DNA from: Chloranthus sessilifolius
Taxonomy: Eukaryota; Streptophyta; Magnoliopsida; Chloranthales; Chloranthaceae
NCBI GenBank assembly: GCA_021018995.1
Contig: CM037590.1
Location: 101,557,097 to 101,621,096 of the forward strand
Direction of reading: 5' to 3'
Length of the DNA: 64,000 bases
Below are positions 57,001 through 64,000 of the stretch, piece after piece; the stretch's first letter is position 1; every line of letters begins with the position of its first letter. The notes below the pieces were generated by a model, which saw only the letters and a list, made by a program, of their open reading frames with translations, was not told where the DNA came from and searched no databases. A program made the position numbers and the translations under genes.

Positions 57001-59478
57001 AACCAAGAGTTTCACTTAGATTAAAGGGACATTTTTATAAGATGGCAGTTAGACCTGCCATATTATATGGAGCGGATTGTTGGGCTACGAAAAGGACTTG
57101 ATTGTGACTTCTTATATTCAAATGGTCCATCATGTATGAAAATATTCTAGCCAGAATTGGAATATTTATCTTCATTTATTTATATAGAAATTTCATCTTT
57201 AGTTTATTTGACTAGAAACATTTTTTGATGACTAGGTTCAATGCTTGAGAGTGATCAGTTTGATCACTTTGAAGGCTAAGATTTCAGCTTTGTTTGAAGA
57301 AGAAAAGAAAGTTACACAAAGTTTATGGAACTAATCTGTGTTTTGGAAGTACCAGGAATTGGGGCCAGATTCGGACCGGGCTGGGGTGGAGTTAGTTCAG
57401 GCTAGATATTACGTTGTGCAACCATATTATATGTATGGTATTTGTTTAATTTTAGCTTCAGGTGCCGTGCTGTATCTTTGGTTGCACACCAAGAGAAATG
57501 AATTAGAATAAAAATTAAAAAATGGAGGAAGAGGGGAAAAAGAAAAAAGAAAAGAAGAGGAGAACAAAAGGAGAGGAGAAGAAATTATATTATATGTTTG
57601 TATCTCTTTTTAAAGATATTATATTATAGAAATATTTATTATAACTACCATTCTGAAACTTTAAATATATCATTGGTTGGCCTGAATCTATATCACAACT
57701 TTTATGAGATGCTCTTTAATGAGGAAATGCTCATGATGCACTTCACATTGGGACTCATTCTACAGATTATTTACCTTTCGAGAGCCAAAAAAGACGATCC
57801 AATATTTTGGGCAATGATCGTAAGGGTGTCGAATAATTTTTTTTTCTCTTTCTTTTTAACTGGTTGTCATTTGGATTGAGTTTTTGGTGCATTGTGTATG
57901 CTACATAGTAGTTGGTATCCATTGTTTAAACTTTCTTGTAGATTTCAACGTACTCTGTTCTAATTGAATGCCAAGTTTTCTTATCTTCGCACATATGCAG
58001 CTTCTGAATCTCCTGACTTTTCAGGTTCCGATATGAATAAGATTCTAATGGCAACCGCACTTTCAAGGATGGAGCTCACAGAGCAAAGCAAAGTTGTCCT
58101 TGGAGAAGAAGGATCAATTGAACCCCTAGTGAAAATGTTCATCTCGGGGAAACTTGAAGGCAAGCTATCTGCATTAGGCGCATTACAAAATCTCTCTACG
58201 TTGAGAGAAAATGTTCAACACTTCATCAGTGCGGGGCTTGTAGCACCTCTGTTTGAGCTGCTGTTCTCTGTCACATCAGTTCTGATGACTCTACGAGAGC
58301 CAGCATCGGCTATACTTGCAAGCATAGCCCAATCTGAAAGGATTCTCATCAATCGTGATGTGGCACAACAGATGCTTTCACTTCTCAACTTATCTAGCCC
58401 ATCGATTCAGTATCACCTCTTACAAGCACTCAACAGCATAGCCAGCCACTCTAGCGCATCGAAGGCAAGAGCTAAAATGATCGAAAATGGTGCCTTGCAG
58501 CTTCTCTTACCTTTTCTAACAAATAACGATACTAAAATCAGAACAGTTGCCTTGAATCTAGTCTTCAATATCTCTAAAGATTTAGTGGAAGAAATGATCG
58601 AACAACTGGGAGAAACCCATCTCAATATCATAGCAAATATCATCTTAGCCTCGTCGTCTGAGAATGAAAAAGCTGTGGCTATTGGCATACTTAGTTGTAT
58701 CCCCGTTAATGACAGGAAGGCAACAGATATACTGAAAAAGGCAAATTTACTTCCTATGCTGGTCTCTTTACTGCAGGTAAGCACCGCCACTTCCAATCAC
58801 ACAAGTAACGGGTTGCTTGAAAACATTGCCGCTGTATTGGTTCGGTTCACAGTGCCTTGGGATAGGAAACTACAGAGAACCTCAGCGGAACTCGGGGTAA
58901 TCCCATTGCTTGTAAAGTTACTCTTGGGTGGGTCCCCTGTTGCCAAGTGTAGAGCCGCAACTTCACTAGCTCAGTTATCGCAGAATACGATAGCACTAAA
59001 CAAGGTTAAAGTGTCGAGATGGTACTGTTTCACTCCTTCCTCGGAAGCATTTTGTGAAGTTCATGAATGTTACTGCTTCGTAAAAAGTTCATTTTGTCTG
59101 GTAAAGTCTGGTGCTATTTCTCCTCTGGTCCAAGTATTAGAAGGTAAAGAGAGAGAAGCTGATGAGGCCGTCCTCAGTGCTCTTGCAACTCTTATGGTGG
59201 ATGAGATCTGGGAAAATGGAATCAAGGCCGTAGCCGATGGATCAGGTGTGCAGGCCATACTAAGAGTTCTCGAAGTAGGAAGTGTGAAGGCTCAAGAGAA
59301 GGCAGTTTGGATATTGGAGAGAATTTTTAGAGTTGACACTTATAGAGTTCAATATGGGGAGCCTGCTCAGGTGCTTCTTATCGATCTTGCACAGAAGGGA
59401 AATCCAACTTTGAAATCAATGACTGCTAAGATATTGGCACATCTTCAGCTCTTGAGGATGCAATCAAGCTACTTTTGA
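51068..59478 (+). CDS. PUB43/44-like armadillo-repeat protein lacking the U-box (3 exons, 817 aa)
   Basis: Join 51068-51766, 52439-52739, 58025-59478. Splice sites are AACAAG|GTAATA, TTGTACAG|GAGAAG, AAGAACG|GTAATT and CTTTTCAG|GTTCCG. Phases fit (0, then 1) and the frame stays open for 818 codons. I chose the ATG at 51068 because the open frame upstream of it has no ATG. The N-terminal ~160 residues are helical, like the UND domain of PUB43/44-type proteins. ARM-like helices follow from about residue 170 to the end. Diagnostic strings are [46 protein letters not shown] and the terminal QSSYF. In family members a U-box for E2 binding lies between the two parts. Here the UND-like segment runs straight into the ARM linker ([16 protein letters not shown]). 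E3 ligase activity is therefore doubtful; a scaffold role is possible (inference). Confidence 0.85.
51767..52438 (+). other. Intron 1 with a TATCGG-rich dispersed repeat
   Basis: 672-bp GT-AG intron. Positions 51880-52265 are filled with short units such as GGTACATATCGG, CGATACA and CCGGTACC in both orientations. This text is similar to that at 60405-60500. It is probably a dispersed repeat inserted into the intron. Confidence 0.75.
53005..55451 (+). mobile_element. Element G: internally deleted Reina-like Ty3/gypsy element
   Basis: Short LTRs (53005-53298 and 55106-55451) start TGTTAGGATCCC and TGCTAGGATCCC. They share GAGTTGCTAGTAGT, CTATAGAAGGCCAG-type and AAAGCTTTTTGA blocks. The PBS (53301 onward, TGGTATATGAGAAA) is a decayed initiator Met-tRNA site. 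The purine tract AAGGGGGGTGAAA precedes the right LTR. Flanks GCTGT (53000-53004) and GTTGT (55452-55456) look like a 5-bp target duplication with one change. The short LTRs suit the Reina chromovirus lineage. Only part of integrase is left inside. Confidence 0.75.
54180..55105 (+). pseudogene. Integrase remnant of element G
   Basis: Across frames: [10 protein letters not shown] and [15 protein letters not shown] (HHCC zinc-binding region), [17 protein letters not shown] and [14 protein letters not shown] (first part of the catalytic core), then [15 protein letters not shown] where the second Asp is expected in an SD.DP context. Stops and frameshifts interrupt it, and RT is absent. Confidence 0.75.
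56505..57097 (-). mobile_element. RTE-type LINE fragment with inverted 5' part
   Basis: The minus strand from about 56895 to 56520 encodes the end of an RTE-like [47 protein letters not shown]. It finishes in an ATG-repeat tail (about 56505-56519). The adjoining 56944-57097 is on the plus strand and encodes the preceding part ([35 protein letters not shown]). The two pieces are neighbours in the element but head-to-head here. Confidence 0.8.
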
Positions 59479-59576
59479 GACATTTTAATCAAAAATCTAT
59501 GTAGCCATTATGGTGCTTGCCAACTTCAGTGTTTTTGTTTAGAGGATCTCTATTCGTACCTACCCAATTACTGAGG

Positions 59577-59900
59577 GCGCCTACGTTTGACTGCATTGAA
59601 TTGGACGATGATGATCCTTTTTCATTCTAGTCTTCCTCACAAGGGATATTATGATCATCCGGGTGTTATCAGATGATCAGTTTTTTATTCCACGTTACAT
59701 AGATCCCAAAAAAATTACCCTTAAATCACATGACACACATAATGCTCTAATGTGATTTTAGGGCCACTTTTTTGGGATATGTGAACTTGACCGTTTGATG
59801 GCACGCCCATGGTCTCAAGATTCATTGTGTAAATGATTAGAATAATAAAAGATCACCACCGTCTGATTCAACGCAGTTAACGATTTTCAGTGTAGGCAAT
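59577..59900. mobile_element. MITE-like fold-back element 3' of the gene
   Basis: Imperfect inverted repeat. GCCTAC...ACTGCATTGAATTGGACGAT on the left pairs with GTCTGATTCAACGCAGTTAA...GTAGGC on the right. The inner arms ATCCCAAAAAAATTACCCTT and AAGTGGCCC-type text close on a short loop near 59733-59755. It begins about 100 bp after the stop codon, so it may be transcribed as 3' UTR. An AATAAAAG string within it (about 59843) could serve as a poly(A) signal. Confidence 0.65.
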
Positions 59901-60199
59901 CACCAGTAATCTAGTAGACACGGATACAGGTACCTTTTTGTATGTATTCATAGGTAGTCATTGGGACTTGTATAGTTTTGTTGAATTTTATTGTTTTTTT
60001 TATAAACTATTATTTGTAAATTTATTATTTACAAAGAATGAAAGTGTTTGATTTTGTTTTGAATTTCTTGTGAGCATAATTGTTTAATATTCTCTTACAT
60101 TATCTTCCATCTTCATCTTAATGCACATTTTGTCATGTGATTGTTACTAAATGCTACCACTTAGTTGGATAGATTAAGGCAGTTCTCTTTATTTGATTA

Positions 60200-60310
60200 G
60201 AAATTTCTGATGAGGATGCAATGAGTTGTTATTGAGTGATTCTTATTGAATTAAGGGTCTCAGGTTCAATCCCAACTTACCCATAAAACTATAAAAAAAA
60301 AAAAAAAAAT
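60200..60310 (+). mobile_element. Possible short tRNA-derived SINE remnant
   Basis: GGTCTCAGGTTCAATCCCAA resembles a tRNA B box and is followed by a 17-base A run. The A box is not clear. Confidence 0.3.
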
Positions 60311-60404
60311 TGTTGAATTAAGTGTCCTCTTTACCAATTCAAGGTGCTCATTATTTACTTTTGGATTGAAGACAGGTATAATGGCTCCTGACCGACATTG
60401 AAAC

Positions 60405-60506
60405 CAAAGGTATCAAATATCGGCCGATACGTATCGGTTTTTCGGCAAACCAATACGTATCGGCCGATATGTATCGGATATCGACCGATACGTATCCGGT
60501 ATCGGC

Positions 60507-60546
<40 letters not shown>
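60405..60546. repeat. TATCGGCCGATA-rich repeat with (TA)n
   Basis: Six or more copies of CGGCCGATACGTATCGG and variants in about 100 bases run into a TA run at about 60508-60546. It is the same word family as the intron 1 repeat. Confidence 0.85.
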
Positions 60547-60984
60547 TAATCTATGAAGAGATTTGGTGTTCTCATATTTTCGTTGAGCCAACTTTCAAAA
60601 TGGCAAAACCCTCCTCAACTAAGAAAGGTTATTTTTTATCTAATCGTTCATTCATTGTGGAATTAGCTATTTATATCCCTCTTATTTGGTAAGTTTACAT
60701 CTTACTAGAATAAACTTAAAATATTCATTAGGTACAGCCTTTTTAAGAATTTATTCTGTGTAAGTATGATATATAGAAATTTTGTATTTAATATTCTTTC
60801 ACGCTTCATACTGTTTCAGAAAGCTTATTTGTACATCTTTCTATTTTGTACATACTCTTTACGTGTGATGAGAAACTTATTACAGAATTTCATCATTGCA
60901 AATACTAATAGAAATTTGCGTAGCTAGGAACCCTCACCACCTGGTGAGAACCTCGCCACGTGGTGGATACAGGTACATGCGGGA

Positions 60985-61269
60985 ATGATCGCCAAAGCCA
61001 AAGCACAAGAAGCCTTCAACAATTTTCAGAGGGAAAAAGTCGGTGGTGAGGTTGAAGAAGACGTAGACGAAACTGAAGACGATGCAAGCGGAACTGAAGA
61101 CGAAGGCGGCATTGAAGAAGGGGGTGAGGAGGAGGAAGAAGAAGAAGAAGATGATGATGATGACTATGATGGTGGCTTTGCGACAACGATGATTACGACT
61201 CCGATCAAGAAGAAACATGCCCCGGATTATATTTGGAAACTTTGTTTAGGTTTTATGTTCCACCGTTAG
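60985..61269 (+). CDS. Hypothetical 94-aa acidic open frame
   Basis: It opens with an amphipathic segment (MIAKAKAQEAFNNFQREK), passes into a Glu/Asp run built on GAAGA and GATGAT repeats, and ends with a basic-aromatic tail. I do not recognise it. The acidic run may simply be translated microsatellite. No promoter, splice or family evidence supports it as a gene; it could be an exon fragment. Confidence 0.15.
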   Translation: MIAKAKAQEAFNNFQREKVGGEVEEDVDETEDDASGTEDEGGIEEGGEEEEEEEEDDDDDYDGGFATTMITTPIKKKHAPDYIWKLCLGFMFHR

Positions 61270-61324
61270 ACGGAAACATCCCCTATCAACCCTTGATTTG
61301 AAGATTAATTCTGTGAAAGATAGG

Positions 61325-61382
61325 GACGAAAAATGATCTCCAAGTCTGATTCAAAGCAGTTAATGCATGCCGATTGGAGGAG
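61325..61382. repeat. Partial relative of the 59577 MITE
   Basis: AATGATCTCCAAGTCTGATTCAAAGCAGTTAATG resembles the MITE's right arm (...GATCACCACCGTCTGATTCA..GCAGTTAA). Confidence 0.4.
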
Positions 61383-61399
61383 ATGGGGTGATGCCACAG

Positions 61400-62185
61400 T
61401 TTCATTAGGTGTAAATAATAGTACCCTTTATTTATTTATTATGCACTTGATTTTTTTTGTTTTTTTATGAATACCCTGATTTTTTTCCCTTGTATGAAGT
61501 TGTCCATGTTAAGGTTCAGATTTGTAAGCCATTTTTTTTGTTAATGTAGGCTTGATAAAATGGCTGGTGGATATTAGATCAAATATTCAATTGATAAAAT
61601 ACCTGGCGGGTATGTATAAAGATTTGCTTGTGAATTTTTACATTTATATATGTTTTTATTATAATTTTTATTTTGTAGTTGTGTAAGATTATCTAGCTTA
61701 TTTTCACGTTTAAGTTTTTTTTGTTCATAAATTAATTAAATCCTTTGCTTTGGTTCTTTCCAATGTACATTTTTCAACTTATAATCTTGATTTATCTTTT
61801 TGGGAAATTTTTCTTTGTTACGCTAGAAAGATTTTCCTTATTGTTATTATTTTTAAACTGCGTATTGTGATAAACGATATGTGAATTGATATAATTGAAT
61901 TTTTTAATAATCTCCCTCCCCCTTTTGGGCTAGATTGTTAAAGGTTTCTTCAATTTTGAATTTCTGTGATAAAAATTGAAATTTGCATCATTGATAGAAG
62001 AAAAAAGATCATAAGTCTTTTCAATTTCTCTCATATTTCCGGGGGATAGGGGGACAATGAAAGGATTGGTGAGACTTCAAGCTCTCTTTCACTTTGAGGT
62101 GCATGCAAGCATGCTTCCTTTCAAGCACTAGAAAGGACTCCTAATTCATTTTGATTTTTTTTTTCTCGAAAACTTCCGTTTATCA
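61400..62185. other. AT-rich intergenic stretch
   Basis: No coding frame, RNA gene or clear repeat structure seen. Confidence 0.6.
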
Positions 62186-62190
62186 TTGAA

Positions 62191-63050
62191 TTATATTACA
62201 CCTTCAAATTCTGCCGCAAATTGATGGTGATGATGATGTATACGTCTTTTTCCATTTTCTGATGAGTTAGTAGCCAATTCAGGTGGCTCACAAGTTTTCC
62301 CGACTACTTGTTCAATGCGTGCATTTGAAATAGTGTATGTTTCGAAATGGGAAATGGAGTTTGCTTGAGTAGCATCAACAGGCACTTGTTTACCCATAGA
62401 ATCCACAACAGTCAAAGCAACATGGTAATGTTCAATCCCTTGTGTTTCCGAATCAGCAGTTGCAACTTTAAATCTGAATCACCCATTATTTGGCAACCAA
62501 CCTTAATGTTGAACATAGTTACAACAGTTTCAGAAATTGAGCATGCACAACAAATAGGAACGCACTGACTTGTATTATCCTCCTCCACATCATCATGTCC
62601 CGACCATCCTGAACCATAATTCCCATGAAATGCCATAGGATTAGTAGAACTTAGAACATCTTTCCTTTAGATTTTGATGAAGATGAAAAAACTAGATCCA
62701 CATTTGAATCAACATGAAATGCAACAGTACGAATTTAAAAATGCCCATGAAAAGCTTATTTTTTCCCCTTGTCTGAGGAATAGCAAGTCCCAATGCATTT
62801 TAAAAATTTCTTCGACCATATAAAAATACAGTCCTCGATATAAAGACCAATTAACTAAGAGATGACAATCATCCAATAAAGATGAAGGGATTTCTCCTTC
62901 CAAACAATAGTTATCGATATTAAATTGCCAAGGATCATCCACTTTTGGTTTAACATAATTCTTCTCAACCTTCTCATCAAGAATTTTTCCATCTAGAGTA
63001 AATTGACACAACTTGGATCCAACCATAGTATCCTCTTCGTTAAACTGCAC
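62191..63050 (-). pseudogene. Unrecognised gene fragment, exon-like pieces
   Basis: Three minus-strand stretches look coding by composition. The first is 62709-63050, opening after a TTTTGTGCAG acceptor-like string with FNEEDTMVGSKLCQFTLDGK and DDPWQFNIDNYCLEGEIPSS. The second is 62412-62636 (EEDNTSQCVPICCACSISET). The third runs from about 62470 to 62191 (HYHVALTVVDSMGKQVPVD, SHFETYTISNARIEQVVGK) and ends in a His run and EFEGVI. The last two are in different frames; an acceptor-like GATTCAG at about 62470 could separate them as exons. The VVDSMGK...YTISNA pattern faintly resembles an OB-fold of RPA-like proteins, but I would not name it on that. Confidence 0.3.
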
Positions 63051-63414
63051 AAAAGGATCAAATCACTAGAATCCTAAGAAATTTCTTTCACTGCTCTATC
63101 AAGAGTAGTTGGAACAGAAATGAAACTTATTGGTCTGCCATGAATGACATAAAACAATTTGAGTTCTTTACTACGGCTGAGCGAGTTGATTGAAGATTAT
63201 AACTAGATGTAGAATTTGAGTCCAATATTTAACAAAGATTGATGAATTCTTTTTTTTAATGTTTTCCTTTTCCGGAATCTCTCTTTCCTGGTAGGTAGCT
63301 GATTCGAACCTGAAACCCACCAAAACCACACGGAAAGCAATCTACTTGACCTCATGCCCAACTTCATGCTACTAAAGATGACTTGTAACCACCATATTCC
63401 CCCATCACTAACAG

Positions 63415-63610
63415 GGTTGAGGCAGTGACTAGGACAGTGCCTCAAAAAGGGGAGTTTTGAGTTCGAATCCCACCCTTTTTGGCCACTCGCGGGAATTTAT
63501 CCCTACACACTGATATGTGTGATGTGTGGGTGTTGCATGTACTCGGGACTTAGTCAGGTTCTCTAAGATGCCGGATACACCATTATCAAAAAAGAAAATT
63601 AGGGAAAAAA
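63415..63610 (+). mobile_element. tRNA-derived SINE
   Basis: GGCAGTGACTAGGACAGTGC (A-box region) and GAGTTCGAATCCCACC (B box) are spaced as in a pol III promoter. A body with ATGTGTGATGTGTGGGTGT and CTCGGGACTTAGTCAGGTTC follows, then an A-rich tail after CACCATTATC. The arrangement resembles the widespread plant Au-type SINEs. Confidence 0.6.
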
Positions 63611-63904
63611 AAAACAACAGTTGTGAAGACAAGAATCGATTGAGAAAACAGGGAAAACACTTCAATTATATCTCTCCTCCCCCTTCTCATTCTTCCTCCC
63701 ACTTTTACAACACTAAAACACAACCATGGCTTCAATTAGACAGAGCCATGATTTGAACGCTTGCAATACGAACCATCTACTCAAAAGCTTTTTCCATTGT
63801 GCTGCAACAAAATCTAGCAACTACACATTCCCTGTATCAAAACTAGACTCATAAAAAAAAGATTATAGAAAGTAAAATACAAAAAGAAAAAACAGAGAAC
63901 AATT

Positions 63905-64000
63905 TTACACAATTTTCTTTTCCTCTTGCAAGAGCGGCGGCAGCAGCTGCTGGCCCACATTAGAATCATTTCCATCATCCAACTCCACCCCCCCTCCCCA
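63905..64000 (-). CDS. Possible 3' end of a gene entering from beyond the window
   Basis: The minus strand is open from the window edge to TAA at 63905-63907. It encodes an acidic-to-neutral tail (VELDDGNDSNVGQQLLPPLL then QEEKKIV). Base composition changes sharply from the AT-rich sequence below it. Only about 30 codons are visible, so the product cannot be named. Confidence 0.3.
   Translation of the reverse strand, partial: WGGGVELDDGNDSNVGQQLLPPLLQEEKKIV

Larger units (their letters stand above)
52740..58024 (+). other. Intron 2 (5.3 kb) of the PUB43/44-like gene
   Basis: GT-AG intron joining phase-1 exons. It carries element G (53005-55451) and a rearranged LINE (56505-57097). The stretches 52740-53004, 55457-56504 and 57098-58024 hold no gene I can support; they are AT-rich, with a short open frame at 57598-57879 that matches nothing I know. 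Confidence 0.82.

Noticed and set aside
57598..57879. 93-aa open frame in intron 2
   Set aside because: AT-rich, no ATG-context or family motif, inside a well-supported intron.
58776..58784. CTGCAG|GTAAGC donor inside exon 3 as a third intron
   Set aside because: The frame reads through with family-like sequence on both sides and no matching acceptor is needed; minor alternative splicing is not excluded.
63726..63854. 42-aa plus-strand ORF with a good start context (MASIRQSHDLN)
   Set aside because: Short, no homology recognised, and opposite to the probable 3' UTR of the gene entering from the window edge.

Overview
The window is flowering-plant nuclear DNA. The evidence is one intron-containing gene of the plant PUB43/44 armadillo family and a mass of plant-type Ty3/gypsy LTR retrotransposons (Tat, Athila, Tekay and Reina lineages), plus RTE-LINE, SINE and MITE debris. 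I cannot name the species. All lineage calls rest on motif recognition, not searches.

Layout. 1-9834: minus-strand Tat-lineage element A, with decayed gag-pol (protease, RT, RNase H, second RNase H, integrase) and its 5' LTR at 7732-9834; the 3' LTR lies off the window. 9835-~16080: a second minus-strand Tat-like element, B (proline-rich gag, leader, PBS, long LTR), apparently cut by A. 15990-17690: a possible plus-strand gene remnant with a T-rich minisatellite intron. 17752-20241: LTR F (plus), related to A's LTR. 20367-46138: Athila-like, pol-less element C (plus), with an extra internal copy to ~48055. C is split by Tekay chromovirus D (23744-43383, minus, TSD TTCTA), and D is split by Athila-like element E (29858-37934, plus). 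The nesting is therefore three deep. 48111-50389: element H, with two ~965-bp LTRs around only 351 bp. 51068-59478: the gene, three exons coding for 817 aa. Its 5.3-kb second intron holds a decayed Reina-like element (G) and an inverted LINE fragment. 59577-64000: MITE, SINEs, a TATCGG-rich repeat, an unrecognised gene remnant, and possibly the 3' end of another gene at the window edge.

Three observations stand out. (1) Seven different LTR families each carry their own cluster of short, mostly self-complementary motifs, in six of them lying upstream of a recognisable TATA box. (2) Tekay element D has an extra sense-strand ORF beside such an array and an in-frame loss of the integrase core. 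(3) The PUB43/44-like gene encodes the N-terminal helical domain and the ARM repeats but has no U-box. The best anomaly for quality control is a ~169-bp copy of host sequence flanking E, where a 5-bp target duplication is expected.
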